Positions 1 through 10,748 of a stretch of 64,000 nt of DNA are shown piece by piece. The notes beneath the pieces were generated by a model that saw only the letters and a program-made list of their open reading frames with translations, ran no database searches and was not told where the DNA came from. Where the stretch lies: positions 1 to 64,000 of the forward strand of contig WTXI01000042.1 of the NCBI GenBank assembly GCA_022376515.1. The letters run 5' to 3'. A program made the position numbers and the translations under genes. The stretch comes from Lactifluus volemus. Lineage: Eukaryota > Basidiomycota > Agaricomycetes > Russulales > Russulaceae. Every line of letters starts with the position of its first letter. Position 1 is the stretch's first letter.

Positions 1-1014
1 ACCAGCACGTCCGAACGAAAGTGTTGACAGTTCTTCAGGTGCCATATTAAGACGAGTGAAATGACTGTCGATCGACTGTGCACCTATATGTATGTGGTAG
101 AACAAGTTGGAATGGAAATCTCAGACTCAACGTTGTGGCCGTTGCGGGACAGCATGGCGGGTATCGGGATGGAATCTAGCAGTGTGTGGGCCAATAAAGG
201 CGTGCCCCAGTGAGAAGGCAGATGAGGATAGCTCTCTTAGAGCCTTTGAGCCCGAAAGCTTGCAAGACAGGTGGGAGTTTGTCTGTGGGACAGGGAGCGT
301 GATGTGGGCCGGGGAGCGGTGGTCGTTGTTTTGTCAGTGGGTGCCCCACACCTCGAGGTCGGCGTTTTCTGCCTTGGGGTGGGGAGTTGCTTCCGGGTTC
401 CCTGAGGGAGCGTGTCATGTGGATTGTGTAGGGTTGCAGGGTTTTGGGGGGGGGTTGGTCATTTGTTCTCTTCGGGGTTTGTTCTGAGAGGGATTCAGAG
501 AGGGCTCTCTTCCGTTTTTGGGATTGGTTTGTGAGGGGGGGAGGTGTCTTCCATGTTGGTTAAGGATTTGGGGTGGGTTGGTTGAGGGCTGTTGTAGCGT
601 TCGGCGTGTGCTGTCGGGGACGGGTGGCTACCATTTTGGATAGTGTACCTTACGTTTTCAGGTGGTTGGTTTTCGGGTTTATGTTGGGTGGGGGGTTAGC
701 GGTTGGTTCTCTAGGGGGGGGTTGGTGTGGGGGCTCAGCGTTCAGTGTTTATAGTTTTATTCTAGGTGGTTACTACAGGGGGGTCATTGTTTAGGTTACG
801 GGGTTATGTAGGACCTGTTAGGTGGTCTGGGGGGGTCTCCCGTGTGGGTCTCTTGGGTCTGAGAGTGTTTTAGGTTTATTTGTTTCTGGAGGGGTCATCT
901 CCTGGGGGGGCGGGTTTGGTCTCCGAGAGTGAGTTGTGCTCTTCCTCAACCTTGTCCTCGCCGAAGCGAGGGATTGCCAAACCATGGTGGTGGTTTGGTT
1001 TCAAGGTCCCCCCC
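1..1014 (-). mobile_element. LINE-like retroelement copy A, cut by window edge
   Basis: On the minus strand this copy starts at 1014 with a G-run followed by CTTGAAACCAAACC and runs leftwards out of the window. It is about 85-90% identical by eye, in inverted orientation, to 1111-2018, so the two form a palindrome of about 1 kb per arm. Translated pieces on the minus strand (about 176-420) include a LLTGxxxxxPY-like stretch. This resembles the region after RNase H in the better LINE copy at 49.4-49.7 kb, where the matching stretch reads LVTGHAFIGSY. All frames are broken, so it is a dead copy. Its 3' end and target duplication lie outside the window, so the class is inferred from the partner copy. 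Confidence 0.6.
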
Positions 1015-1094
1015 TGTAGCGAGAGTCACGGTGGCGGTGGCCCGATAGGCCCTGGACCGGACGGACCGAGAGCCCGCCGTGCTCAGGCGAAGCG

Positions 1095-1110
1095 TAGAGT
1101 TGTATGATAC
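1095..1110. repeat. Target-site duplication, left copy
   Basis: TAGAGTTGTATGATAC occurs here and again at 3701-3716, directly after a 28-nt A tract. The 16-bp perfect direct repeat brackets the element at 1111-3700 and is the expected footprint of target-primed reverse transcription. The 80 bp to its left (1015-1094) is host sequence left between the two head-to-head LINE copies. It resembles the stretch near 9,190-9,235, which places the insertion in a copy of duplicated block D. Confidence 0.85.
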
Positions 1111-3700
1111 GGGGGGACCTTGAAACCAAACCACCACCATGGTTTGGCAATCCCTCGCTTCGGCGAGGGCAAGGTTGAGGAAGAGCACAACTCACTCTCG
1201 GAGACCAAACCCGCCCCCCAGGAGACGACCACTCCAGAAATATATAAACCAAAAAATACTCTCAGACCCAAGAGAACCAAACGGGAGACCACACGGGAGA
1301 CCCCCCCAGACTACCCAACCAACCAGACATAAACCCTATAAACCGTAACATAAACAAAACACCCCCCCCCCTGTAGTAACCACCCATAGCAATAGAAATC
1401 ATAATCAGTGAAGTACTGAACGCTCGAGCCCTAAACTACCCCCCCAGGAAACCGACCACAACCCCCCAACACAAATCCGAATCCCAACCCCCTGAAAAGT
1501 AAGGTACACTATCCAAAATGGTAGCCACCCGTCCCTGACAGCACACGCCGAACGCTACAACAGCCCTTAACCAATCCACCCCAACGGAAGAGAGCCCTCG
1601 CTGAACCCCTCTCAGAACAAACCCCGAGAGAACAAATGACCACCCCCGCCCAACCCCTGAAAAACGCCGACCTCGAGGTGTGGGGCTCCCACTGGAAAAC
1701 AACGACCGCCGCTCCCCGGCCCACACCACACTCCCTGTCCCACCTGTCTTGCAAGCTTTCGGGCTCAAAGGCCCTGAGAGAGCTATCTCCTCTATCCTCA
1801 TCTGCCTTCTCACTGGGGCACGCCTTTACTGGCCCATACACTGCTAGATCCCATCCCGATATCTGCCACGCTGTCTCGCAACAGCCACGAGTCTGAGATC
1901 TCCACTCTAACTTGTTCTATCACATACATGTGAGTGCATAGTCGTTTGACAGTCGTTTCATTTGCCCTGATATATGGCCCCTGAGGAACCGTCAACACCT
2001 TCGCTCGGACGTTATGGTCACATTCCACCCTCTGTTTACCTCCCGCCCAAAGGCGCGCCAACCACGCTACTTCTTCATCACCTTTGACACGTTGACTCTA
2101 GGACAACCCGGGGCTGATAAAGCCAGTGAGTTATGACCACATTCGACTTGTCACCTCCTAGATGCACCGACAGATGGCACTGGAACATTCGACGCCCCTC
2201 TCTTGGGGTCTGATACGGACAGCAAAAATGGCGAAGCCAATATATGCTCTGCTCGGTACAGCTATGAGTCCCGGCGACTACGTTCGCGTTACGAGGACAT
2301 TCCTAGAAGTTTTCAAAGCAGGTCACCTGCCCGATCATTGTACGCCCAGCATGGGCTCATCTGCGGAAGTCAATGCCCAGTCACAGGACGAAATAGTTGT
2401 TAAGCTCAAGGAAGATCCCCAAGCGCACCCGTCAGAGTCACACCTGTTGCGAAGTAGAGACGATAGCACCCGCCGTCCGCTCTCACGTTCAGTAACCGTA
2501 TATCACCAGCACCCCCCGTGGAGCCCGCTCTCTAAACAGGTGAGCACATCATCACTGCGTACCCCTCCACCCCGAAGCGTGCCACGACATCTTCCATCCA
2601 GTCGACACCGACTCTTCATTGGCCACCCCCTGCAACACAGCCAAGGAGGTGAGACCCTGAGCCACCCTATCAAAAACGACCCATGCCTGACCCAGTGTGT
2701 ACATCCTAGACAAAATGTGGAACCGAGTCCACCCCGTGAGCAGATTGCTCCACATACAAATATCTACTGTACTCTCCTCTGTCCCCCCCCACATATATAT
2801 ATCAATCCCACTCCACGGGGCCTGCGCCCTTGTTGTATTTACATTGCAATACACAAATACAGATCCCGAAAGACATAAACACCCTACCTCCCCCTGTTAT
2901 TGCTGGATCATCACGCTGCCCAAGATCCTGTTATGACTGAATATTTATGACCAAAAAGATGATACCCGAGCTATATGCAAACGCAAGGAAGGTGCAAAGA
3001 ACGGCGTTGAGGATGGCGCCCTGGACCGGCGTGACAGAACGCTCCACCTGTTCAGATACCCTGGAAAACCCTAGCCCGAAGCAGCTGGCCACTCAAAGAC
3101 CAAACGTGGCCCCAGATCTCCCTAGGAACCACCCTAGGATGCGGCCTCCTCTCCTTCCCTTCGGAACCCCAAACCCAGAACCCCCCCGCCACGCGGTCCA
3201 AACGAGGGGCAACCAGACTCCTACAAATCCTGTGGTCAGAAGCAATCCACCTAATATGGGTCCTACGCTGTGAAAGAGTAATCCATGACACTCACCACTC
3301 CTGCGAGGATATAAGAAGACGCTGGAGAAACATCATCAACAAGAAGCTAGCCGATGATAAGATAGCGGCGACAAAAATCTTACAGAACAAAATCAGCGAT
3401 AACAAGGGTTAAAATGACCTGGGAAGACGCCTTTGCAAAGAAATTCCAGGATCTACATCCAAACTGGATAACTCGAGATGAGGTTTTTTAGTGGGTAGTA
3501 AACGCGGGAATACCGCCTCCTGAGCCCCACACTACCCCGCAACAGGGGTGTGCGTAAACACATTTTTTGCCCTCCCTCCGAGACCGGACCACTACGGCCC
3601 GCTTCAGCGCATTAGGTTAGAGCTGTTAGGTAACATAGTTACTATCTTCGTCTACCTAATACATCGCTTGTCAAAAAAAAAAAAAAAAAAAAAAAAAAAA
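1111..3700 (+). mobile_element. LINE-type non-LTR retrotransposon, degenerate copy B with poly-A tail
   Basis: A 2,590-bp insertion bounded by a perfect 16-bp target duplication (1095-1110 and 3701-3716) and ending in 28 A residues (3673-3700). Two coding relics are readable in the plus orientation. At 1,690-1,900 there is a stretch with LGHAFTGPY, matching the post-RNase H region of the other LINE copies. At 3,216-3,490 there is a C-terminal tail with the LIWVLRCERVI pattern, then a helical NIINKKLADDK segment, then TWEDAF and NWITRDEVF after a one-base frameshift. Such tails (LIWxLRCERxI, then W..xLxxxxxLPxxW) are typical of basidiomycete LINE polyproteins. The part at 2,160-2,940 could not be assigned and may be older unrelated sequence carried inside the copy. 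It has no intact ORF and is not mobile on its own. Confidence 0.75.
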
Positions 3701-3716
3701 TAGAGTTGTATGATAC

Positions 3717-4420
3717 TAGTGACCGTATCTTCCGGAGGCTTTTGAAGCAATCTTTGATGATTCTCGTTAAACAAGTCTCATGCCCGGGCTAGTTTATCTC
3801 TGGTGAGGATTGTTTCGGGTACAATATCGCTCTACCCCACCTCATCTTCATGACCCGTCGACGCGTCATCGTGTCTGGCCGAAGTCACCGCCTCACGGTT
3901 TCCGCTGATTCTTTCTCAATGCGTGTATCCGACGCGATATACAAATGGTCCTTTTTTTCTATGAAAACCAACTAACTCTCTATCGCCTTTGAGCTACTGG
4001 TACCCGTCACACACTCACTTTTCATCTTGATGACAATTCCTCCGGCTCTTCCTTTGCTCTCAAACAATTTGTATTCACACCATTCCCTTGTCATACATAA
4101 ACCACGAGACGCGATACCTCCAGGCACGTTACGAGTTATGAAATAGAGAGCTGGACTTTGACGCTCAAAGTTGCTTAAAGAGTGCTTTACCTCGACACAC
4201 CGGAATTGACTATACCTGTGTTTTCCAGTAGCGTTCCTTCATATGCAGGCTGCAACCTTGAGGAGTGATCTGCTCGCAGCTGCTGCTCCTGGAGATTGTC
4301 AAGTTGATATCAACTGAAATTGAATCTGAGCTTTAACCTGATACGCCCGACATTCACACCCCTGTCCCACTCCTACAAGCAGTCTCACATCCGAGCGACT
4401 TCAAATATGCGCTGGACGGG
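3717..4420. repeat. Duplicated block D, copy 1
   Basis: This stretch is repeated, at roughly 80-85% identity by eye, at 9,240-10,370, where a LINE fragment interrupts it. Shared landmarks are GAGGATTG-GTTC-GGTACAATATCGCT, the stretch around ACAAATGGTCCTTTTTTCTA, the 4,290-4,350 run ending in TGAATCTGAGCTTTAACCTG, and a closing GCGACTTCAAA. A part near 4,290-4,370 also occurs inverted at 15,530-15,590. Short open stretches exist (for example one reading VSADSFSxRVS), so this may be a dead gene, but no family was recognised and both copies carry stops. Confidence 0.5.
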
Positions 4421-4499
4421 AATGTTCAATTCCGGCAGTTTTTTTACGACTGTTCCCGGTCTGTCTGGTCCGGGGCCCGTGTCTGTGCCACCTGAAACA

Positions 4500-4870
4500 G
4501 CCTTCCGCGACACCCAAGGCGACAGCGAATTGAAAAGTGGAACGCCTACTAGTAACAACGTTACACAGAAGATATAGGTACCTAGCATAGCCGTATACGA
4601 ATAGCCACTGCAAGTCAAATTCAAAATCTTCCTGACAGAAGCCATCATGACACTCAAGCTTCCATCGCCATGTCACCACGCGCTTCCGAACTCGGATGCA
4701 TTTGCACCCGCAATCAAAGCTGAGCGCCTGAAGTGCTGACAAGGAAAATCAATGATTAACAATCAGCGATTACAGGTGCACCATGCGCTATCGTACCAAC
4801 GCTTGACTGTGGTATTTTCCCAACTATTAGGAAACGTCGAATAGATCAAGTCGGCCTGACAGGCACCAAA
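4500..4870 (-). promoter_or_regulatory. Orphan copy of a 7TM gene upstream region
   Basis: From about 4,511 (CAGCGAATTGAAAAGTGGAA) to about 4,860 the sequence matches the upstream region of the 7TM gene at 10,749-12,632, that is 12,680-13,020, in the same orientation. No 7TM coding sequence is attached: the homology stops where the gene should begin, and block D lies there instead. It is best read as a promoter relic left by a duplication or deletion breakpoint. The match was seen by eye, without alignment. Confidence 0.5.
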
Positions 4871-6110
4871 AACCGTTCAGAGAAAATACGAGCTGAATCA
4901 AAGTCGAGATCTGAGATAATACTGGACGATTGCTCATCCCAGGACTAGGAGTCCCGGTTTTCCATTCAAACGAGGCCAGGGATTGGTGGCAAAACGTGCT
5001 TGGCTGGTCTACAGGGCGTGAATGGCAGGAGGTCAGTGTCCGATAAGTATGCCCACGGACCCACGACCGCATGCCACATACAAATTGTGTGATTGTGGGA
5101 GGGTGAAGCGATGCACTGTACATCAGGCGAGAATATAATAAAGCAGGCCAATTCAGTGTGTGTCTGGGAACGAAGGCACGAGCGAAGTCCCAGTGGGCAG
5201 GACGGGCTAATCAGGGGAGGATAGCACTCGCCTCGGCAGCAGGTTTGGTTGGTGGGAGTGGTACTGCTCTGGTACGATAGTCCGGCTTTCGCATCTGCAG
5301 ACATTACTGAAGACATGAAAAGCGAATTTGGGGTGACATATGTTGGTCGATTGGTCGCGTCAGCACCGCCATGACCATGCAGCCTGGGCAATGGAGGGTT
5401 TCACATTTCTGGTGCTATACGGCATTCACGACAGTTAAGGCTGGGGGAGTACTGACAGTGAGGTGGAAGAATGACGCAAGCGACTAGCATGGGGTTATGG
5501 CTGGTGTGCAGGAACAGTGGCGGTGATGGCGACAGCGACGGTGATGAGGACAAAAGTGGCACAGCGCGCCAGTAGTGGTGACAGAAACTGCAGGGCAGTG
5601 GCGGAGACAAAGACGGTGGGGTGGCAAGGGTAACAGAAACGGTGGGCTAGGATGACAGAGAGCGTGGGCAGCTGCAGGTTCGGAACCAGCAGCTGCCAGA
5701 CGATCCGACTCGGAGTCAGGGTATCGAAGCTACTACTTCGAGATTAGGGACAGCGGGGACAGCAGGGCGAGGGATGACAGGCGTGGGAATGTAGCGTTGT
5801 ACAGTTACCCGACGCCGCCCGGCCGCCGCTACTCACGGCCAACGCGACTTCATATCTTCATCCCCAACCTCTGCCCGCCCTTCCACCGAGTCAATATGTT
5901 TCTCCAGAATATCTCGCTTATCGGCTTATCGAGCCTCGATTACCCCTCGTGTATTTTATCATCCAACACAAGAGTACAGAAAGGATGACCACGGGCTCGA
6001 ACTCAGCCTCCGAGAAGCAAGCTGAGCTTGTATTACGAGACACGTGCCATTGCCACTGTTATGAACTCTGACAACTTGAACACCCTCATCACCTTCGTGA
6101 ATCAACGTAC
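4871..6110. other. Stretch without a recognisable gene
   Basis: Several overlapping open stretches occur on the minus strand (largest about 141 codons, 4,966-5,391), but their composition is Ser/Pro/Cys-rich, there is no recognisable domain, and no convincing splice pattern. From 5,520 to 5,640 there is a GGTGA/CGGTGG-rich low-complexity tract. No RNA gene, terminal repeat or LINE tail was found. Confidence 0.4.
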
Positions 6111-6119
6111 TGTACTGTT

Positions 6120-6775
6120 TCTCAGTCAACCCTGACCACTGACCGCTCTCTTCACACTCAGCTTTTTATGCGATCGAGTCGAGACTGCATTCAAATTCCC
6201 TGTTATTCTCGGCTTGATTAATCGTAAATCTGAGCTTGGAGTCACCCCGAACAATGCACCGTGCGCTCTCACGATGAAGGGAAGTCGTGGGAGAGGTAGA
6301 GAAGGCATTTGAAGGTGTGTGAGGAAGAACCACATGGGTACTGTATTGTGTGGAGGTGGGAGAACCCAAAAGTCTGAGTCCTAATAGGTTACCCTTAGCG
6401 AACGTCGCCTCCATCACCGGAGCTATCAAACTCACCTACCTGAGGCAGTCTCCCAGATCAACATTTCTCGGGAGTATATTTCGGCTCCCACTGTGGCTGT
6501 GTCTCCGAAAACTGCCAATTCGGAGCTTGCTGATGATGGTACTGCACCCGTTGCGTCTACCAAAGCTACTTTTGCTTCCGAAGAGGTTTCGGATTCAATC
6601 AGAAGTATTACGCCACCGATGTGGCGCCTTTGTTACCCGGCTCCGAGACTTTTCTTGTGCACGTCTCTACCTGGAACCTGGGCCAAGCTTCAGCGCCAAC
6701 TTGGTCACTACAGATACCGTATTTGTAGACAACCCTTATGGTGGGTCATCCATGAAGAGGGCAGAGGACGGCTGA
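6120..6775 (+). pseudogene. Unrecognised family B, copy 1 (decayed)
   Basis: The plus strand reads DRVETAFKFPVILGL, then GVTPNNAPCALTMKGS near 6,166-6,280. After a frame change come a YCVEVGEPKSL stretch and NVASITGAIKLTYL near 6,330-6,445. An Ala/Ser/Thr-rich tail follows with ATDVAPLLPGSETFLVHV and a stop at 6,773-6,775. A TGA near 6,327 stands where the copy at 14.9 kb has TGG, and frames shift at least twice, so it is probably dead. The copy at about 14,470-15,060 (minus) aligns throughout, and related 3' ends occur at 13,295 and 18,371. No known domain is recognised; the tail is low complexity and probably disordered. It lies just upstream of a 7TM gene in the same orientation. Confidence 0.5.
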
Positions 6776-7825
6776 TCTGATATTAATCCCTGAGAGGTGT
6801 TGTGACGTTAGTACATCCAACGATTTGTTTGTGAATATACTTGTTGTGCATCTTTTCTCCGATTATTCTTAATCGAGTTCTATGTTACAGTGGGCTGCAT
6901 ACAAAATCGTGGGTGTGAGCGTTGCCAAGGTACCTTGACAGTCGAAGATTAGGGCGACCCTTACAGGTACCTCGTCGCCCTCCTAAATCTCGCCGTTGAT
7001 TGCTGCAACACTCAGTTTGGTGCTAAAACGTCCGGAGACGTATTCTTTCTTCTCACGCTGAACAGCTTATGGGGCCTTTTGACGGAGGCATCAATAATGT
7101 TTAGTTGAGAAGCTATGCACAATCAGTAAATTGTGATTCTCGATCAACTGAATATCTCCTTTGTTCGGAGGCACAGGGCGACCACGTAAAGGGTTATATA
7201 TTTGTGTAGCCTGGCAGGTCGTTTTGCGTTTAACTGTTCGCTGCTGTCAAGTCACAAGCAAACACCTTCCCCTCCATCTCAAAGCTTGTTTTGCAAGGAT
7301 GGCAAATCTCCGAGATCCCAGCGAACTCCTGGGCCTGCATGATACCTGTGCGTATGCTCCTGAGGACTCGCTCCGGGTTTAGAACGCCCAATCCTGAGTG
7401 AATCTGCGAATCAACAGTGACTTTAGTAAAGCTCTGGCATGCCTTTTATGGCATCTTCTTGTTTGTTGCTTCCCTTTCAATAGATACCCTTTGATGTTAA
7501 CGTTCTACTTTCAGTTGGGAATTTTTCACTACTCTGGACTTCGAGTGGAGCATCATCCGAGGTCATCGCCCCTACCGTTGGACAATATGGGCCAGTAGTG
7601 ATGGGGCCTCACTGAGAGATCGGGGACTGACTTTTACTCTTCGTTAGATTTACTCGCTTACACGGATAGCCACCCTCGTCAACATAATCCTCAGCCTCAT
7701 CGAGTTTTCTATCTCGAGACCAATCGATTGCCACGTATGTGCATTTCCCTCTCTACACCCGTGTAAGTCAGTGACGATCATGATGATCACAAGAGTTTTA
7801 TTATTGCTCAATTTGTGGGTAACGT
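6130..7825. repeat. Left arm of a large inverted duplication (partner 13,540-15,060)
   Basis: This arm carries the 3' half of family B copy 1, the intergenic region, and exons 1-4 of the 7TM gene at 7,299. The same order appears in reverse complement at 13,540-15,060, with high identity by eye, for example the run around CTTCCGAAGAGGTTTCGGATTCAAT. Homology ends around AATTTGTGGGTAACG (about 7,825), just after the 21-nt microexon, and at the matching place near 13,540. The 5.7 kb between the arms holds the rest of the 7TM gene, block D with a LINE, another 7TM gene and the 3' end of a family B gene. Confidence 0.65.
7188..7202 (+). promoter_or_regulatory. TATA box of 7TM gene 1
   Basis: GGGTTATATATTTGTG lies about 100 bp before the ATG at 7,299. 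A TATATA(GCTAG) motif sits 75-105 bp before the start of nearly every 7TM copy in the window (near 12,740, 14,157, 17,760, 29,995, 33,942, 55,306). This positional conservation supports a real core promoter element. Confidence 0.55.
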
Positions 7826-9139
7826 CTCAGATGCACTTCGGTTTTCTAAGTGAACGCTAATCGATTTCCACCTTGGCACTCTTTAGTCATTCGCCTTCTT
7901 TTCAATAGCCTGCGCGTCATTGTTAATATTACTTCGCGTGTACGCCCAATTCTGTACTCTCATGCTTGGATTCGTTTTCCGGAAGGAAATTAGGAAAGCT
8001 GATGATGGCACCAGCATCGCCATTTGGAACTATAATAAGATTGTTCTGGCGCTTGGAACCAGCGTATGGGGAATAAACATTGCATTCCTCATCCAAGGTA
8101 AATCTCTTCTTGCTTCCCTTACCAGGAATCTCATAGACATGTGATTTGTTGTCAGGAACAGTGCGGGTAAACAACATGTTTGAACTAGTTGGTGCCAGAC
8201 TTATCCATTCCCAGCTCCATTCTGTTTGGAGACCCGTGGCCGGCCTCTGTGAGGTGCCCAACTCAGACATCACTAAACTTAACGTTCTCGCCACGCTCGC
8301 CACTGACGTCATATTGCTTCTTATGGTGCTTGCCGGTCTGCTTCGCCTCCGCCTGGGAGGTGGTGGCATGTTCGATCTGGGAAGTTTCCTATTGAAACAG
8401 GTTGGTGGTGGCATATTTCTATGGCCGTAGCCCTTTCGATGCGCTGATGTGTCTTCTGTTGGGAAGGGCATTATTTGGCTCTCACTTGTCGTTTTTGCTG
8501 GGATCCTACCAGCGGTCAGTCCGACTACTACTGATAGTTCCTCACCGTCTCCTCTTTGCTCATCGCACATTCTTGTCTCAGGTGTTCCTTATTTTGAACA
8601 TAAACGGTAAATTTATTTCTCTGCAGCTCACCAGCGATCCAGATTGATCGATCTCGAAATTCCAGAACAGTTTAATCTTGTATGCTCTTCCTTTATCACG
8701 AGTAGAGAAATGCTGCCGGTCTCTTACGTGGTCCGTAATTCAGATGTTTCAGGTACCTTCCCTGATATCAGTGACAATCTCTGCAACGCGAGTCTATCGT
8801 TCTCTTATACACTTTTCCTCTGACACGTATGGCCCCCTTGACATGCATCTCCCTACTCATGTGGCTGATTCTTGCTGCGGTGTTAACAGCTCGGGCCTTC
8901 CGCTTAGTCGTATCTCATTTGCGAAGGTTAAAGTGGATTCCAACGTCAGTAGGGTTATCCCGCTCAGCCCGATGGATGTGGTCGTACACACCACACGCCA
9001 TGATGACTCATTTCCAAGGAAAACCGATTCGAGGTCACTTGATGAGCAACTGGGTGTTGAAGAACACAAACTATGGTCCGATGAGGACGTAACTTCGAGC
9101 AAGGAAAAGGTCATTTCCATTGTGGAGTCACCTGTTTAG
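7299..9139 (+). CDS. Fungal seven-transmembrane protein, 7TM copy 1
   Basis: A multi-exon gene of an Agaricomycete family I know only as hypothetical membrane proteins. Exon 1 encodes MANLRDPSELLGLHDT (7,299-7,347). Exon 3 carries the family core around TTLDFEWSIIRGHRPYRWTIW, and exon 4 begins IYSLTRIATL. About seven hydrophobic segments follow, including LNVLATLATDVILLLMVLAGLL and a MFQVPSL...ATRVYRSL segment. The hydrophilic C-terminal tail (FAKVKV...) ends at 9,139. Three tiny exons are shared by all copies: 21 nt (7,794-7,814), 11 nt (8,157-8,167) and 14 nt (8,666-8,679). All joins I traced keep frame, giving roughly 340 residues. One oddity: the intron after exon 3 starts GCCAGT, where other copies have GTCAGT, so splicing there may be weak. 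Its role is unknown; a plasma or internal membrane receptor-like function is inference. Confidence 0.75.
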
Positions 9140-9239
9140 TGACTACCAGGCTATCTCATGTAGTTTATATACATTTTCTTGTGTTGGAGGTGTAGCGGGA
9201 GTGGCGGTGGCTCGACAGGCCCTGGACTGGGAGCTCAGA

Positions 9240-10370
9240 GGAGTTTGTAAAGTGCACGTATCTTTTGGAGACTTCGGAGAAATCGTTGATTTTCCTCATT
9301 ACGCTAGTCTCAGAGGTTGTCTCTGATGAGGATTGGTTCGAGTACAATATCGCTATACCCCGCCTCACTGTTTCTGCTGATTCTTTCTCATTCCGTGTAT
9401 CCCGGGCCGACGCGTATGTGTCGACAGAGCAGTCGTTCCTTGTAAAAACAAATGGCCCCCTGCAGGGAACCCCTTCAGACCGTAGACCATGTGGTCTCGC
9501 ATTGCCCACTATATACAGACGCCCGCCAAGAAATCCTCCGCCCGATCGACCGCGATATTTCCCTCCCCGTTCTCCTAGGCACAGCCGAGGGTGGTGCTGC
9601 CATGACTCGCTTCTTGAAAGCGACGCGCGCCTGCATAGCCCCGAGAGAAGCGTGGAACCCGGGATGATGTCCCCTTAGATAGATTGTACACCTTCTCACT
9701 GTAGATAGTACCCACTCTCTACTCCCTTCCCCGCCCCCAAAACAGCCATCCTTCCGTCCAGCCCAACGTTATACCTCACCCACACTCCCCCCGCCGCCTG
9801 ATCCATTCCTGTACCCATAGGGACCGCGTCTTTGTCATAGTCACATGTTGCGGGATATAAATGCTGATTTAAAAAAAAAAAAAAAAAGTAAAAACAAATG
9901 GTCCTTTTTTCTAAGAAAAGCAACTAACTCTAATGTCTTTGAGCTACTTGTCACTCCATCACTTTCTACCTTGATGACAATTCCTCAGGCTCTTCTTTTG
10001 CTCTCGAACAATTTGTATTCACACTATTCCCTTGTCACACATAGACCACGAGACGCTTGCGAGACGCGATACCTCCAGGCACGTCACGAGTTATGAAATA
10101 GAGAGCTGGACTTTGACGCTCAAAGTTGCTTAGAGCGTGCATTACCTCTACACACCGTAATTGAGTATACCTGTGCTCTCCAGTGGCGCTCATTCATATG
10201 CAACCTTGAGGAGAGATCTGCTCTCAGCTGCTGCTCCTGGAGATTGCCAAGTTGATATCAGCTGAAATTGAATCTGAGCTTTAACCTGTTACCCCGGCCC
10301 TGATATTCACACCCCCGTCCCACTCCTCCAAGCCTCTCACATTCGAGCGACTTCAAACATGCACTGGTGG
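9240..10370. repeat. Duplicated block D, copy 2, interrupted by a LINE
   Basis: Matches 3,717-4,420. Removing the LINE at 9,456-9,887 and one of its 14-bp flanking repeats restores continuity from GTATCCCGGGCCGACGCG to AACAAATGGTCCTTTTTTC, as in copy 1. Open stretches (for example VSADSFSFRVSRADAYVS before the insertion) suggest a former gene, but no domain was recognised. It lies just behind 7TM copy 1. Confidence 0.5.
9456..9887 (+). mobile_element. 5'-truncated LINE fragment with 14-bp target duplication
   Basis: Bounded by GTAAAAACAAATGG at 9,442-9,455 and 9,888-9,901, with a 17-nt A tail (9,871-9,887). The coding relic at 9,452-9,667 reads QTVDHVVSHCPLYTDARQEI, then RPIDRDISLPVLLGTAEGG. 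This aligns with the C-terminal domain of the LINE at 49.6 kb (CPLYDNARRDILQPVDRDLSLP). The 3' end CGCGTCTTTGTCATAGTCACATGTTGC...AAATGCTGATTT(A)n is the same family terminus seen at 50.33-50.37 kb and, inverted, at 27.77 kb. Only the last about 430 bp were copied, typical of abortive LINE insertion. Confidence 0.88.
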
Positions 10371-10748
10371 ATGATTGAGTTTTTTGTTTTCGTTAGGTAG
10401 CATTTTCCCAACGTCCAAATTGTCAAAAGATGCAGAGCCTGCTGAGTCCACACCTACTGGATTTGTTCTATGCGATTCAATGGTTTGGCTCATACAGCCC
10501 ATACTTTACAGATCTTTTTCTTCCCAACTCAATTCCGGTCATTGTTGCAGTGTCCGATCATAATCAATGTCTGGGACAACTTCCACTGGTTTGACCGGGT
10601 ACGGTATAAAACGGAGCCGTATGGCTTGTACCTGTACTGTCATAAACGTCGAAGAAGGTCCACTGTGTAAGCGGATCATCAATGATTCAAAGTTACTTCG
10701 AAGTCTCCAAGAAGATACGTATAAGGGTATAAGATAGTCCAGTAGTTA
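10371..10748. other. Intergenic stretch, nothing recognised
   Basis: It lies between block D and the 3' end of 7TM copy 2. Two short open stretches on the plus strand (10,375-10,563 and 10,470-10,670) show no family resemblance. The AGATACGTATAAGGGTATAAGATAG run near 10,710 lies behind the 7TM stop and could be its 3' end region. Confidence 0.4.

Noticed and set aside
107..1332. Small open stretches in the LINE palindrome as genes
   Set aside because: They lie in the dead LINE copies and mirror each other on opposite strands; composition (Gly/Trp-rich) reflects G-runs.
4827..5391. Two overlapping minus-strand open stretches of about 100-140 codons
   Set aside because: No domain, no intron signals, and no counterpart in the duplicated blocks; probably chance.
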